From Planctomicrobium piriforme (lineage in GTDB: Bacteria > Planctomycetota > Planctomycetia > Planctomycetales > Planctomycetaceae), in assembly GCA_945860955.1 (NCBI GenBank), contig CAMATH010000057.1, positions 1 through 49,603 on the forward strand: 49,603 nucleotides of DNA, given 5' to 3'. A model generated the notes under the pieces. That model was not told the origin of the DNA, did no database searches, and saw only the letters and a list, made by a program, of their open reading frames with translations. Position 1 is the first letter of the stretch, and each line of letters opens with the position of its first letter. This document shows, piece after piece, positions 9,203-18,081 of the stretch. The position numbers and the translations under genes are program-made.

Positions 9203-11962
9203 TTATTGCGCTGCCGCCGGAACATCGACCAGATAGGTCACCCCATTGCTCGCCGCCACGGCGATCCGCTTGCCATCGGGGAAGTAGCCCCCCGTGTACA
9301 GTACGACCGGCAGTTTCGAACTGAACAGGGGTTTGGCCGGATTTCCCACATCCCAAATGTGAATCTCGCCCGAGTAGCCAATCGACAACAACCGATTCCC
9401 CGCCGGGTTGAACTGCACGCGGTAGACGTCGTCTTTATGACCCGCGAAGACCGCACCGGGCTGGCCGTTCGATGCGTCGAACAGACGGATCTTCTTGTCG
9501 AGTCCGGTGGCCGCCAGCAGTTGACCGTTGGGATGGAACGCGACCGAATAGACCGCCCCCTCGGCTCCCGGCAACTGCCGGAGTTCCAGTCCGTTCGAAG
9601 CGTCGAAAACGCGGATCGTCTTATCCACGCAACCGGTCGCCAGCAGAGTTCCCTGCGAATTGAACGCGACGCTGTAGACCGCGCCTCCCTGCGGAGCGAG
9701 CGTGCGAATCTCTTTGCCGAGAACGGCGTCCCACAATTTGACCGTCTTGTCGTTCGACGTCGACGCGACCACTTTGCCATCGGGGCTGAACGCGACCGAA
9801 TAGATGAACGACTGATGTCCGCCCAGTGAGAAGACCGGGTCGGGGGCGGCGATCGGCCAGCGACGCAGTTGGCCGTCGCCCGAGACGGTGATCGCCTTGG
9901 AACTCTCCGCCTGGAACGCGACCCCGGTCACTCCGCCGGTCGAGCCACGCAGTTCCTGGGTCGCCGCCAGGGGGGCCGGGGGAACGTTCGGCTGTGGCTG
10001 TTGCGGCACCGGGTTGAATGTCCGGAGCACTTCGTCAGCACACCCCACCAACAGCTTTTTGTTGTCGGGACTGTACGCCATCCGTCCTCCGGCCGCCGGG
10101 AGGGTGAATTTCAACTGGACATTCGCGTCATTGAGATTCCACAGCAGAAGAGACTTATCACCACCGGCGGCGGCAATCTGCTGATTGTCGGGTCGAAACG
10201 CGATCCCTTGCACGCCCCCTTGCAGCCCCTTGAATTCCCGGACCAGATTCCCCGTGTTGATGTCCCAGACTTTCACCGACGAGTCGGCGGACTCGGTCGC
10301 GTACAACGCTCCGTTTTGCGACAGCGCCAGCAACTTGACTCCTGTTTCATCCGCGAGCGCGATCCGCTGCACCGAAATCGTCTGGACCACGATCTGGTTG
10401 TCGGCCCCGCCGGAGATGATCGTCTTCGCGTCGGGGGAGTAGGCGACACCGGTGGCGGCGGCGGTATGACCGATGAAATGCTCCAGTTGTTTCAACGTCT
10501 TCAAATCCCAGATGCGGACCGTCTGGTCGGCGCTCGACGAGGCGACCCGCTGTCCATCGGGGGAGAACTGGACCGCGGTCACTCCTTGCGTATGCCCGGC
10601 CAACGTTTGCTGCAGGGCGCCGTCTGCCAGGTTGTAGACCCGCACCGACTTGTCTTCGCCTCCCGTCACCACCCGGGCGCTGTCTGCGGAGACCGCCACG
10701 CACGCCGCCGGCGTTCCCGTGTCGATCGAACGAATCGCCGCCCCGTCTGCGACGTTCCACACGCGAACCGTCTTGTCGGCACCACAGGAGATGATCTGGG
10801 TTCCATTGGGAGTGAAGGTGACTTGCGAGATCTTGCCCGTATGACCCGCGAGTGCCCGAACTTCGGCTCCGTCGGCGACGTTGAATACCTTCAACACGCC
10901 AGTCGCATCACCGGCGACCACTTGCTGCGCGTCGGGCCGGACGGCGACCGCGGTCACGGCTCCTGGCAACGGGGCGAACGCCTTGACCAGCGTCCCCGTC
11001 CCGGCGTCAAACAACCGGGCGATCTTGTCTTCACAGCCTGTCACCACCTGCGCCCCATTAGGACTAAACGAGGCCCGCAACACGGGTCCGCCGTGCCCTT
11101 CGAAGGTACGCAATTGCTGCCCGTCTGCGACGTTCCAGAGGCGAACGGTCTTGTCGGCGCTGGCGGAAATGATTTGCTGACCATTGGGATGCAACTGCAC
11201 GCTGGCGACCGCGCCGCTGTGTCCCATCACCTTGCGGGAGGGGGTTTGCAGCACGGGCCAGAAGCGGACCACGCCGTCAGTTCCTGCCGAGAGAATCAAC
11301 TGATTGTTCGGGTGATACAACACGCCCGAGACCGGTCCGGAATGCGCACCAAAGATGCCCTGACTCGCGCCGTCACCGGGGATCCAGAGTCGGATCACGC
11401 CCGAATCGTCGGCGGAGGCGAGTTGCGCGTTGTCTTTGCGGAAATCGACCGCTGTCACCGGCGACGTGTGTCCCGCCAGCTCACGTGTCGGCTGGAATGT
11501 CTGGGGATTCCAGAGCTTGACCAGTTTGTCGGCACCACCGGTCGCCCAGAGCATGCCGTTCGGGCTGATCGCGACAGCGGCGGCCGACGGGGCGTGGGCG
11601 GCGATCGCCTGTTGAGCCTTCGAAACGGGAACATCCCAGATCTTGATGGTGTTGTCTTGCGATCCCGATGCGAGTCGCAGTCCATCACGCGACAGGGCGA
11701 CCGTCAGCACCAGGTTGCTGTGTCCGGTGAGCGTGCGAAACGCCGCTTTGGTGTTGGGATCCCACAGTTTGATCGTCTTATCAAAACTGCCTGTGGCGAT
11801 CAGCGAACCGTCGGCGGCGAATTCCACGGAGTAGACCGGGTCGGTATGGCCCACCAGGCTCGTGGCGTCAGCAGGCTGTTGCGCGCCTCCCAGGGCGGCC
11901 CAGAGACAGGCGCAAGTGGCCAGGCTCAATTGGAACAGGCAAAGCGAAATTTTCCGCGACAT
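9203..11962 (-). CDS. Secreted WD40-repeat protein
   Basis: 919 residues from ATG at 11962. That start is chosen because a signal peptide follows directly (MSRKISLCLFQLSLATCACLWAALGGAQQ-like, cleavage near residue 28). The open frame reaches 12130 but would then overlap the divergent gene's start. About 20 WD40-type units fill the rest, with repeated cores such as GHTDPVYSVEFAADG, TIKLWD and KTVRIWD, enough for about three seven-bladed propellers. The likely role is an extracytoplasmic binding scaffold. It is immediately upstream of the kinase/STAND gene on the same strand, so the two may form a sensor pair; that pairing is inference. Confidence 0.9.
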   Translation of the reverse strand: MSRKISLCLFQLSLATCACLWAALGGAQQPADATSLVGHTDPVYSVEFAADGSLIATGSFDKTIKLWDPNTKAAFRTLTGHSNLVLTVALSRDGLRLASGSQDNTIKIWDVPVSKAQQAIAAHAPSAAAVAISPNGMLWATGGADKLVKLWNPQTFQPTRELAGHTSPVTAVDFRKDNAQLASADDSGVIRLWIPGDGASQGIFGAHSGPVSGVLYHPNNQLILSAGTDGVVRFWPVLQTPSRKVMGHSGAVASVQLHPNGQQIISASADKTVRLWNVADGQQLRTFEGHGGPVLRASFSPNGAQVVTGCEDKIARLFDAGTGTLVKAFAPLPGAVTAVAVRPDAQQVVAGDATGVLKVFNVADGAEVRALAGHTGKISQVTFTPNGTQIISCGADKTVRVWNVADGAAIRSIDTGTPAACVAVSADSARVVTGGEDKSVRVYNLADGALQQTLAGHTQGVTAVQFSPDGQRVASSSADQTVRIWDLKTLKQLEHFIGHTAAATGVAYSPDAKTIISGGADNQIVVQTISVQRIALADETGVKLLALSQNGALYATESADSSVKVWDINTGNLVREFKGLQGGVQGIAFRPDNQQIAAAGGDKSLLLWNLNDANVQLKFTLPAAGGRMAYSPDNKKLLVGCADEVLRTFNPVPQQPQPNVPPAPLAATQELRGSTGGVTGVAFQAESSKAITVSGDGQLRRWPIAAPDPVFSLGGHQSFIYSVAFSPDGKVVASTSNDKTVKLWDAVLGKEIRTLAPQGGAVYSVAFNSQGTLLATGCVDKTIRVFDASNGLELRQLPGAEGAVYSVAFHPNGQLLAATGLDKKIRLFDASNGQPGAVFAGHKDDVYRVQFNPAGNRLLSIGYSGEIHIWDVGNPAKPLFSSKLPVVLYTGGYFPDGKRIAVAASNGVTYLVDVPAAAQ

Positions 11963-12120
11963 CAGCCGAGTCTCCGTGGCGATCACGATCGGAATCTTCT
12001 GGGGTGCCGGTCTGGCACCGCCAGCCGTAGTCTGCCGGTTGCGCGGGGAGTCGTCAACGCCCATGAGAGTTCCGATTCGATGATTGAAGCGACGGGACGT
12101 AAAATCGTATACTGCGGGAC
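11963..12120. promoter_or_regulatory. Divergent intergenic region (WD40 / ROK)
   Basis: This 158-bp gap separates two genes read outward, so it should hold both promoters. I could not fix -35/-10 boxes with confidence; the stretch AAAATCGTATACTG at about 12102-12115, just before the ROK start, is the best -10-like candidate. Confidence 0.35.
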
Positions 12121-13137
12121 ATGAACACACACAGCCGCCAGCCGCCGTTCTATGTCGGAGTCGATGTCGGAGGGACCAACATCAAGGCGGGTGTGGTGGA
12201 CGACACCGGGCACTCCCTGGCGAAGGCGAGCGTTCCCACCGAGGCGATCCGCGGGCCGGAAGTTGGTCTCGACCACATGGCCGTGGCGGTCGCATCGGCT
12301 CTGAAACAGTCCGGCCTGACTCTTAAAGACATTCACGGCGTCGGGCTGGCGACGCCGGGGACGATGGACATTCCCGCGGGGATGTTGTTACAGCCTCCCA
12401 ACCTGCCCGGCTGGAACGATTACCCGATTCGCGACCGGCTGGGGGAGAAACTGGGGGTGCGAACCGTCCTCCAGAACGATGCCAACGCCGCCGCCTATGG
12501 AGAATTCTGGGCGGGCCGGGGGCGGGATGCCAACAGTCTGGTGTTCTGGACTCTGGGGACCGGCGTCGGGTGCGGGATTATTATCGATCACCTGATCATT
12601 GAGGGGGCGCATTCCCACGCCGCCGAGTGTGGGCATATCATCATCGAGATGAACAACGGCCGGCTCTGCGGCACTGGCCAATACGGAACACTCGAGGCAT
12701 ACGCCGGCGCGAAGGCGCTCATCGCCCGTCTGAATGAAGCCCTGGCGGCGGGACGCACGTCGTTGATTTCCGCGAAAATCGCCGCCGGCGAGGAATTGAC
12801 GCCGCTGCTCATCGCGCAATGCGCCGAGATGGGGGATGCGCTGTGCGATGAACTGATCATGCAGACCGCTCGTTATATGGGGGTCGGGACCACGACTCTG
12901 ATGCACACGATCGACCCCGAAATGGTTCTGTTCGGCGGCGCGATGACGTTTGGTCGCGATGAGAGCGAACTCGGTCGGCGGTTCATTCAGGAGATCCGAA
13001 ACGAAGTCCAACTCCGGGCGTTTCCGATACCGGCAGCCCGCACAAAGATCGAATTCGCGGCACTCGGGGGAGACGCGGGATACATCGGGGCGGCGGGGTG
13101 TGCGCGGCTGAAGTGGGGTGGCGTCCCGAAATCCTGA
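12121..13137 (+). CDS. ROK-family protein, putative glucokinase
   Basis: 338 residues, usual for ROK sugar kinases. The phosphate-binding motif DVGGTNIKAGV is at about 15-25. QNDANAAAYGE and LGTGVGCGIIID are the expected ROK active-site and glycine motifs, followed by ECGHIIIE. The normal zinc motif CxCGxxGCxE is replaced by LCGTGQYGTLE, so the usual zinc-binding Cys set is incomplete. Such proteins phosphorylate glucose or related sugars with ATP in the cytoplasm; repressor function is unlikely because there is no N-terminal helix-turn-helix. The specific substrate is not determined. Confidence 0.88.
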   Translation: MNTHSRQPPFYVGVDVGGTNIKAGVVDDTGHSLAKASVPTEAIRGPEVGLDHMAVAVASALKQSGLTLKDIHGVGLATPGTMDIPAGMLLQPPNLPGWNDYPIRDRLGEKLGVRTVLQNDANAAAYGEFWAGRGRDANSLVFWTLGTGVGCGIIIDHLIIEGAHSHAAECGHIIIEMNNGRLCGTGQYGTLEAYAGAKALIARLNEALAAGRTSLISAKIAAGEELTPLLIAQCAEMGDALCDELIMQTARYMGVGTTTLMHTIDPEMVLFGGAMTFGRDESELGRRFIQEIRNEVQLRAFPIPAARTKIEFAALGGDAGYIGAAGCARLKWGGVPKS

Positions 13138-13465
13138 GTGGAGGAGTCGTCTGGGCGGGTTTTGGCTGACGACCATGCAGGAGCGTTGAGAACATCTGTT
13201 CTGGTGATCGGATGGTGTTCTCCGGTCGCGGATCAGGTGTCGGCGTGAAGCGACTCTCGGGGATCAACACGGCCTGGCCGGATTCGCGGATTAACCGTCA
13301 CGCCGATGCGATTCGGTATTTTCGCCAATTTGCGAATAATCGCTACAGTCTTCCAAACCGGTACGCCGATAGAATTCGCAGGTCCATGTTCCCGCATGTT
13401 TGGTTCGGCGGGAATATCCGGAAGGGAAACCTCGGTGGGACTCCCAGATAGCGAAGGACACTCTG
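13138..13465. other. 328-bp intergenic region with two small palindromes
   Basis: No credible gene. It contains the 14-bp palindrome AGAACATCTGTTCT at 13189-13202 and an interrupted inverted repeat TTCGC-6-GCGAA at 13321-13336, both upstream of the barrel gene. AAGGA near 13455 is the ribosome binding site for the ATG at 13466. Promoter boxes were not assigned. Confidence 0.45.
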
Positions 13466-14956
13466 ATGCGGATGCCATCCTGGAAATCTCTGGTCAACGG
13501 CCTGCTGCTGGCGGCGCTCTTTGGGCCTGCCGTGGCGTTTGATAAGCCGGCGAAGGCTCAGGACGACGTGTACCCGGGGGGATCCGTCCCGCCGGGGCAG
13601 TACGCCGGCCCTCCACCGGGAGCGTATCCGGAAGGATACGACCCCTCGATGGGGGCTCCTCCCGGGGGCTACCAGATGCCGGGGCCTCCCCCCGCCGTCG
13701 GGCCGGACGGGATTCCCCCGACCGCCTGGCCGGGCACCAGCCCGTTCAACGTGCAAACGCGTGAACGGACGATGAACCGGGACGGGTTGTGGGAATACGA
13801 CAACTACACCGGTCCCCGTCGCAAATACAAATTCGGGATCGACTACCTGATGGGCTGGGGCGTGAAGCCCGGTCCGGATTTGCTGATCGGCGATCCCAAC
13901 GCCTACTTGCATTCGTACCCCACGGATGACACGTTCCCGCTCCCTCCGTTCGATCGCTTGACGAACGCTGACTTCGCCGACCCCCAGCCGTTCCAGGAAT
14001 GGCCGGCCCGGCGGCTGAATGGATTCGGCGATCTGGATCACTTTGGCGTACGGTCCACGTTTGGCTGGGAGAACTACGATCACTCCGAAATTCAGATCAG
14101 TGGTTGGGTGCTGTTTAACAACAAGGTGACTCTCACCGGGTTCGGCCAGACACCAAACGACAGTACTGACATTGATCCCTACGTTTTCCGATTGCCGCTG
14201 GCGAATGGATCGACCACGGGAACCGTCATCAGCTACGACGGCCAACTGTTGCTCCAATATGACCAGCTCATGTACGGTGCCGACTTCGACTATTGGGCGA
14301 CACCGTTCTGGGAAGGCAAAAATGTGATGCTGCGGATGGAGATGGGTGTGAAATACGCCTACATCCAGGAGAAATTCCTGATGCAGGCCAGTGACAGCGG
14401 TCAGGAGTATCAGTACACGGGTGATGACGGGACAATCACGCCCGTAATTCCACTGCTGAATCTTGTGCAGCCAATTGACCCGTTCACAACCACAATCGCA
14501 TCCAGGGTCACCAGCAACCTGGTTGGTCCCATGATCGGTGTGAGGGCGGATCTTGGTGGTGACGCCTTCAAGGTGTGGGGAACGTTGAAGACTGGTGTTC
14601 TGGCGAACATCGAGCGGAGTGAGGTGTTTGGCAACAACGTCCGCGACCAAGTCGGCCAGTCAATCTTCGGCCCTGGTCCCGCCACCACTCGATCTCGCGA
14701 ACATGTCTACATAACACCCGTGTTTGAAACCGCGATCGCCGGCGAGTTTGGATTCTTCTCGTACCTCCCCGTGCTGAAAGAGATTCCCATCCTGAATCTC
14801 TCCAAACTGCGGATCGGTTACAACTACACGATCATCGGTTCTCTCTCGCGGCCCGGTCAGGTCATCCAGTACAACTACGATGTTCCCGACCTCAAGACCA
14901 AACGACAAAACTTCGGCTTCAGCTCGGTCAACTTTGGCTTGAACTGGACCTTCTAA
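13466..14956 (+). CDS. BBP7-like outer-membrane beta-barrel protein
   Basis: 496 residues from ATG 13466, chosen for the AAGGA site upstream and the signal peptide that follows (SLVNGLLLAALFGPAVAF, cleavage near the AQDD). A Pro/Gly/Tyr-rich linker (about 35-100: PPGQYAGPPPGAYPEGY) precedes the barrel. The barrel region alternates polar and aromatic residues and ends LRIGYNYTIIGSLSRPGQVIQYNY...NFGLNWTF with a terminal Phe typical of outer-membrane barrels. The 'SRPGQVIQ' region resembles the C-terminal signature of the planctomycete BBP7 family. Probably a porin-like or surface protein; cargo unknown. A terminator follows. Confidence 0.8.
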   Translation: MRMPSWKSLVNGLLLAALFGPAVAFDKPAKAQDDVYPGGSVPPGQYAGPPPGAYPEGYDPSMGAPPGGYQMPGPPPAVGPDGIPPTAWPGTSPFNVQTRERTMNRDGLWEYDNYTGPRRKYKFGIDYLMGWGVKPGPDLLIGDPNAYLHSYPTDDTFPLPPFDRLTNADFADPQPFQEWPARRLNGFGDLDHFGVRSTFGWENYDHSEIQISGWVLFNNKVTLTGFGQTPNDSTDIDPYVFRLPLANGSTTGTVISYDGQLLLQYDQLMYGADFDYWATPFWEGKNVMLRMEMGVKYAYIQEKFLMQASDSGQEYQYTGDDGTITPVIPLLNLVQPIDPFTTTIASRVTSNLVGPMIGVRADLGGDAFKVWGTLKTGVLANIERSEVFGNNVRDQVGQSIFGPGPATTRSREHVYITPVFETAIAGEFGFFSYLPVLKEIPILNLSKLRIGYNYTIIGSLSRPGQVIQYNYDVPDLKTKRQNFGFSSVNFGLNWTF

Positions 14957-14987
14957 ACCAAACGGCTCACGCCAATTGGAACCCACC

Positions 14988-15021
14988 AGCGGGGCTGCCT
15001 TCGGGCCGCCCCGCTGTTTTT
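14988..15021 (+). terminator. Rho-independent terminator
   Basis: The stem arms AGCGGGGC (14988-14995) and GCCCCGCT (15008-15015) are perfect complements, extended inward by GCC-TTCG-GGC. A run of five T follows at 15017-15021. It lies 32 bases after the barrel gene's stop. Confidence 0.9.
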
Positions 15022-15070
15022 GTTTCTACTCAGCACCACATGTCGCGGACCGCGACGACCAGTACTTCTG

Positions 15071-16246
15071 ATGAACCCTACTCACCGCCAACGACCGATC
15101 TACCTCGACGGGCACGCGACCACTCCGGTCGACCCGTGTGTTCGCGACGCCATGTGGCCGTGGTTCTCGGAAAAATTCGGCAACGCCGCCAGCACCAGCC
15201 ATCTCTTTGGCTGGGAGGCGGCGGAGGCAGTGGAGCGGGCGCGCGAGCAGGTCGCCGCGATTTTTCATGCCGACCCAAAAACGGTGGTGTTCACCAGTGG
15301 CGCGACGGAGTCGAACAATCTGGCGATCAAAGGGGTTCTTCACGCCGCTCCCGCCGGCAGCGGCTTGATCACGACCGTGGTGGAACATCGGGCGGTACTG
15401 GACCCGGCCAAACGTCTGTCTCGGCAAGGTTATGAACTGGTCAGCGTCCCGGTGGACACGTTTGGACGGGTCGACCCGCAGAGATTCGCCGACTCGATCA
15501 CACCGCGCACGCGACTCGCCTCGGTGATGCTCGCCAATAACGAAGTCGGGACCATTCAACCGATCGAAGTCCTGGGCGCGATCTGTCGCGAACGGGGGAT
15601 CTGGCTGCATTGTGACGCGACCCAGGGAATTGGTCGGGTGCCAATCGATTGGACGCGGGATCCGATCGATCTGTTGAGTCTCTCGGGGCATAAGATCTAT
15701 GGTCCAAAGGGAATTGGCGCTCTTCTCGTCCGCCGCGACCGGAAACGGATTCCGATGGAACCGCTGCTGGATGGGGGGGGACACGAACAACGGCTGCGTT
15801 CAGGAACTTTGCCAGTCCCTTTGATCGTGGGACTGGGGGTTGCCTGCGAACTGGCGGGAAAGTCGCGGGAGGATGAAACAAGTCACGTCGCGGCGCTGCG
15901 CGACCGGTTGTGGCGGGGAATTTCGACGCGACTGCAGAGAGTGGTGCGGAACGGGCACCCCACGGCCACGCTCCCGGGGAATTTGCACGTCAGTTTCGCG
16001 GGGGTCTCGGGCGAGGTCTTATTGGCCCGGATGAAAGAGATCGCCGTCAGTTCGGGGTCCGCCTGCACGTCAGCCGATCCCGAGCCAAGCCATGTGTTGC
16101 GCGCGATGGGCATCCCCGAAGCGCTGGCCAACGCGAGTCTGCGATTTGGCTTGGGGCGGTTCAATACCGAGGCGGAAATTGACTTCGCCAGCGACTATGT
16201 GGTCGAAATTGTGCGAAAACTCCGGATTGGTATTGACATTCATTAA
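15071..16246 (+). CDS. Cysteine desulfurase (NifS/IscS class)
   Basis: 391 residues. PLP-dependent aminotransferase fold type I: it takes sulfur from cysteine to form an enzyme persulfide for Fe-S clusters or thio-nucleosides. Seen: YLDGHATTPVDP at the N-terminus, SGATESNNLAIKG, the Schiff-base lysine in SLSGHKIYGPKG (Lys208), and the mobile-loop cysteine in SSGSACTSADPEPSHVLRAMG (Cys332). The ATG at 15071 is preferred over one at 15020 because the conserved fold starts at residue 10 and the upstream 17 codons overlap the terminator T-run. No isc/suf partner gene is adjacent; the next gene is ispE, 82 bases on. Confidence 0.93.
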   Translation: MNPTHRQRPIYLDGHATTPVDPCVRDAMWPWFSEKFGNAASTSHLFGWEAAEAVERAREQVAAIFHADPKTVVFTSGATESNNLAIKGVLHAAPAGSGLITTVVEHRAVLDPAKRLSRQGYELVSVPVDTFGRVDPQRFADSITPRTRLASVMLANNEVGTIQPIEVLGAICRERGIWLHCDATQGIGRVPIDWTRDPIDLLSLSGHKIYGPKGIGALLVRRDRKRIPMEPLLDGGGHEQRLRSGTLPVPLIVGLGVACELAGKSREDETSHVAALRDRLWRGISTRLQRVVRNGHPTATLPGNLHVSFAGVSGEVLLARMKEIAVSSGSACTSADPEPSHVLRAMGIPEALANASLRFGLGRFNTEAEIDFASDYVVEIVRKLRIGIDIH

Positions 16247-16328
16247 AGTTTGCAATAACAGCACCTGTCGGTTGGTGTGTCCAGCCCAAATCCGTCAGTT
16301 CTTTCGGATTCACAGGAAGTGAAGCCCG

Positions 16329-17279
16329 ATGCTGTGTGTCGCCCCCCAATTCAGGAAGAATCCCGCCGTGCCCGACGCCGTGGTCGTCGAGGCACCTGCC
16401 AAGCTCAATCTCTATCTGCGGATTCTGGGGAAGCGTGCTGACGGGTTTCATGAACTCGAAAGCGTGATGACCACGATCGGGCTGTACGACACATTGCGAT
16501 TTACCGCGAACGATTCTGGTTCGCTCGAACTGGAATGTCACGACGCCCGGAGTCCTGTGGGAGGGGCCGGTTCGCCGCCCGAATCTCCGCCGCCAGAATC
16601 TCCGCCAAGCGGCCCGTCGAATCTGATCTGGCGGGCCGCCCAACTGTTGCGCGACGCGACCGGTTGTGCGCGCGGTGCCAAAATCGAATTGTGGAAGCGG
16701 ATCCCGATCGCCGCCGGCTTAGCGGGTGGATCGAGCGACGCCGCCGCCACGCTGTTCGGCCTCAATCGACTTTGGAAGCTCAACGCCTCTCCCCAACTCC
16801 TCCACGTTCTCGCCAGTCAGTTGGGGAGCGATATCCCGTTTTTCCTGTGTGGCGCGACGACCGCTCTTTGTCAGGGACGCGGCGAGATCATCACCCCTTT
16901 GTCACTCCCGGCCGGGTTGTCGGTCGTGGTCGCGCGACCCGCCACCGGCTTGTCGACGGCCGAGGTGTTTCGACATTGTCGCCCGGAACCTGGGACGGGT
17001 GGTGGACAACAACTGGCCACCGCTCTGTCGACAGGCCGGCTGCAGGCCGCCGCCGGACACATGCACAACACACTGCAAGAGGCGGCATTCCGCCTGAATG
17101 CCGATGTCCTCCGATTGCGCGACGCGTTCTCGCGGTTGCCGTTTGTTGGGCATCTGATGAGTGGCAGCGGCACCAGCTATTTCGGCCTGTGCCACAACCG
17201 CAACGAAGCGGTCCGTTTGGCCGGCCGGTTGCGCGCCCTGGGGGTCGGGGCGGTCTTTGTCGCCCAAACACGCCCCTGA
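16329..17279 (+). CDS. ispE: 4-diphosphocytidyl-2-C-methyl-D-erythritol kinase
   Basis: 316 residues. GHMP kinase of the MEP isoprenoid pathway; it phosphorylates CDP-methylerythritol with ATP. Seen: [11 protein letters not shown] (catalytic Lys25), the ATP motif [15 protein letters not shown] (126-140), LGSDIPFF with the catalytic Asp (Asp168), and the C-terminal GSGTSYFGL. An unusual Pro/Ser/Glu insertion lies at about 82-95. AGGA sits 12 bases before the ATG. A GTG at 16368 is an alternative start that would drop 13 poorly conserved residues. The SpoVG gene follows by 118 bases, an order that recalls the ispE...spoVG neighbourhood of Firmicutes. Confidence 0.93.
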   Translation: MLCVAPQFRKNPAVPDAVVVEAPAKLNLYLRILGKRADGFHELESVMTTIGLYDTLRFTANDSGSLELECHDARSPVGGAGSPPESPPPESPPSGPSNLIWRAAQLLRDATGCARGAKIELWKRIPIAAGLAGGSSDAAATLFGLNRLWKLNASPQLLHVLASQLGSDIPFFLCGATTALCQGRGEIITPLSLPAGLSVVVARPATGLSTAEVFRHCRPEPGTGGGQQLATALSTGRLQAAAGHMHNTLQEAAFRLNADVLRLRDAFSRLPFVGHLMSGSGTSYFGLCHNRNEAVRLAGRLRALGVGAVFVAQTRP

Positions 17280-17397
17280 TTCCGACCACGCGACGTACAG
17301 GTCTTCGTCGACAACCGAGAGTGAGCGTCATTCCCACCATGAACCAGACGGTTCATGCATACCGGCACGGCCGAAACAGTTCAGGAGGAGCATCGCC

Positions 17398-18033
17398 GTG
17401 GAGATCACCGAAATTCGTATCAAGCTGATGGAAGACCCCCAGGAGCGTCTTCAGGCGTTTTGCTCGATCACATTCGACCATTGCTTTGTGATCCGCGACC
17501 TGAAGATCATCGAGGGGACGCGCGGGTCGTTCGTCGCCATGCCCAGCCGCAAGCTCACCGACCGTTGCCCGCGCTGCGGCATGAAGAACCACTTGCGGGC
17601 CGGCTACTGCAATCAGTGTGGAGCGCGGCTGCAAGAGGATCGGGCGGGAAAAGACGTCGACGGACGGGCCCGGCTGTATGCCGACATCGCCCACCCCATC
17701 AACGCCCGGTGTCGCGAGCAGATCCAGGCGCGGGTGATGCAGGCGTTCGCCGACGAACAGGTGCGGGCGCGTCTGCCGGGATATGTCTGCACGTACGACG
17801 ACTTTGGCGAAGACAATTTCGCGATTCTCGACGAACGGGACCATGCCCCTCCGATCGAGTCGCGCGAGGTCAATGGTCACACGCTACGGATTGACCCGGC
17901 GGAAGAGTTCACCCCGGCCCCTCGCAGCGGTCCCCATTTCGACGCGGCGGCACTCGGGCGGTCGGGCATCGAGTCGCGACAACCTGTCGGCGCGTCCTCA
18001 TTCGACGAGAGCTTCGGCTCCGGCGTCGATTGA
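17398..18033 (+). CDS. SpoVG-family protein with zinc-ribbon insertion
   Basis: 211 residues from GTG 17398, which has an excellent AGGAGGAG site 7 bases upstream. Residues 1-53 match SpoVG ([10 protein letters not shown]...[15 protein letters not shown]...FVAMPSRK). SpoVG then resumes at about 93 ([18 protein letters not shown]). Between the two halves is a four-cysteine zinc ribbon CPRCGMKNH...GYCNQCG (Cys57, 60, 71, 74). SpoVG proteins bind nucleic acid and act as global regulators in Firmicutes. The C-terminal 90 residues are low-complexity and unassigned. Role here not known. Confidence 0.85.
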   Translation: MEITEIRIKLMEDPQERLQAFCSITFDHCFVIRDLKIIEGTRGSFVAMPSRKLTDRCPRCGMKNHLRAGYCNQCGARLQEDRAGKDVDGRARLYADIAHPINARCREQIQARVMQAFADEQVRARLPGYVCTYDDFGEDNFAILDERDHAPPIESREVNGHTLRIDPAEEFTPAPRSGPHFDAAALGRSGIESRQPVGASSFDESFGSGVD

Positions 18034-18081
18034 ACACTCACCAAGCGAGCGGGGCTGCGTCAGCCCAATGCCGTCGTGAGC

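Noticed and set aside
9869-12124. 751-codon open frame antisense to the WD40 gene
   Set aside because: Mirror of a GC-rich repeated gene; the product is repetitive with no domain, and the opposite strand has clear WD40 repeats and a signal peptide.
18051-18066. GGGCTG-CGT-CAGCCC hairpin between the convergent SpoVG and thioesterase genes
   Set aside because: Short stem and no T-run, so not called a terminator.
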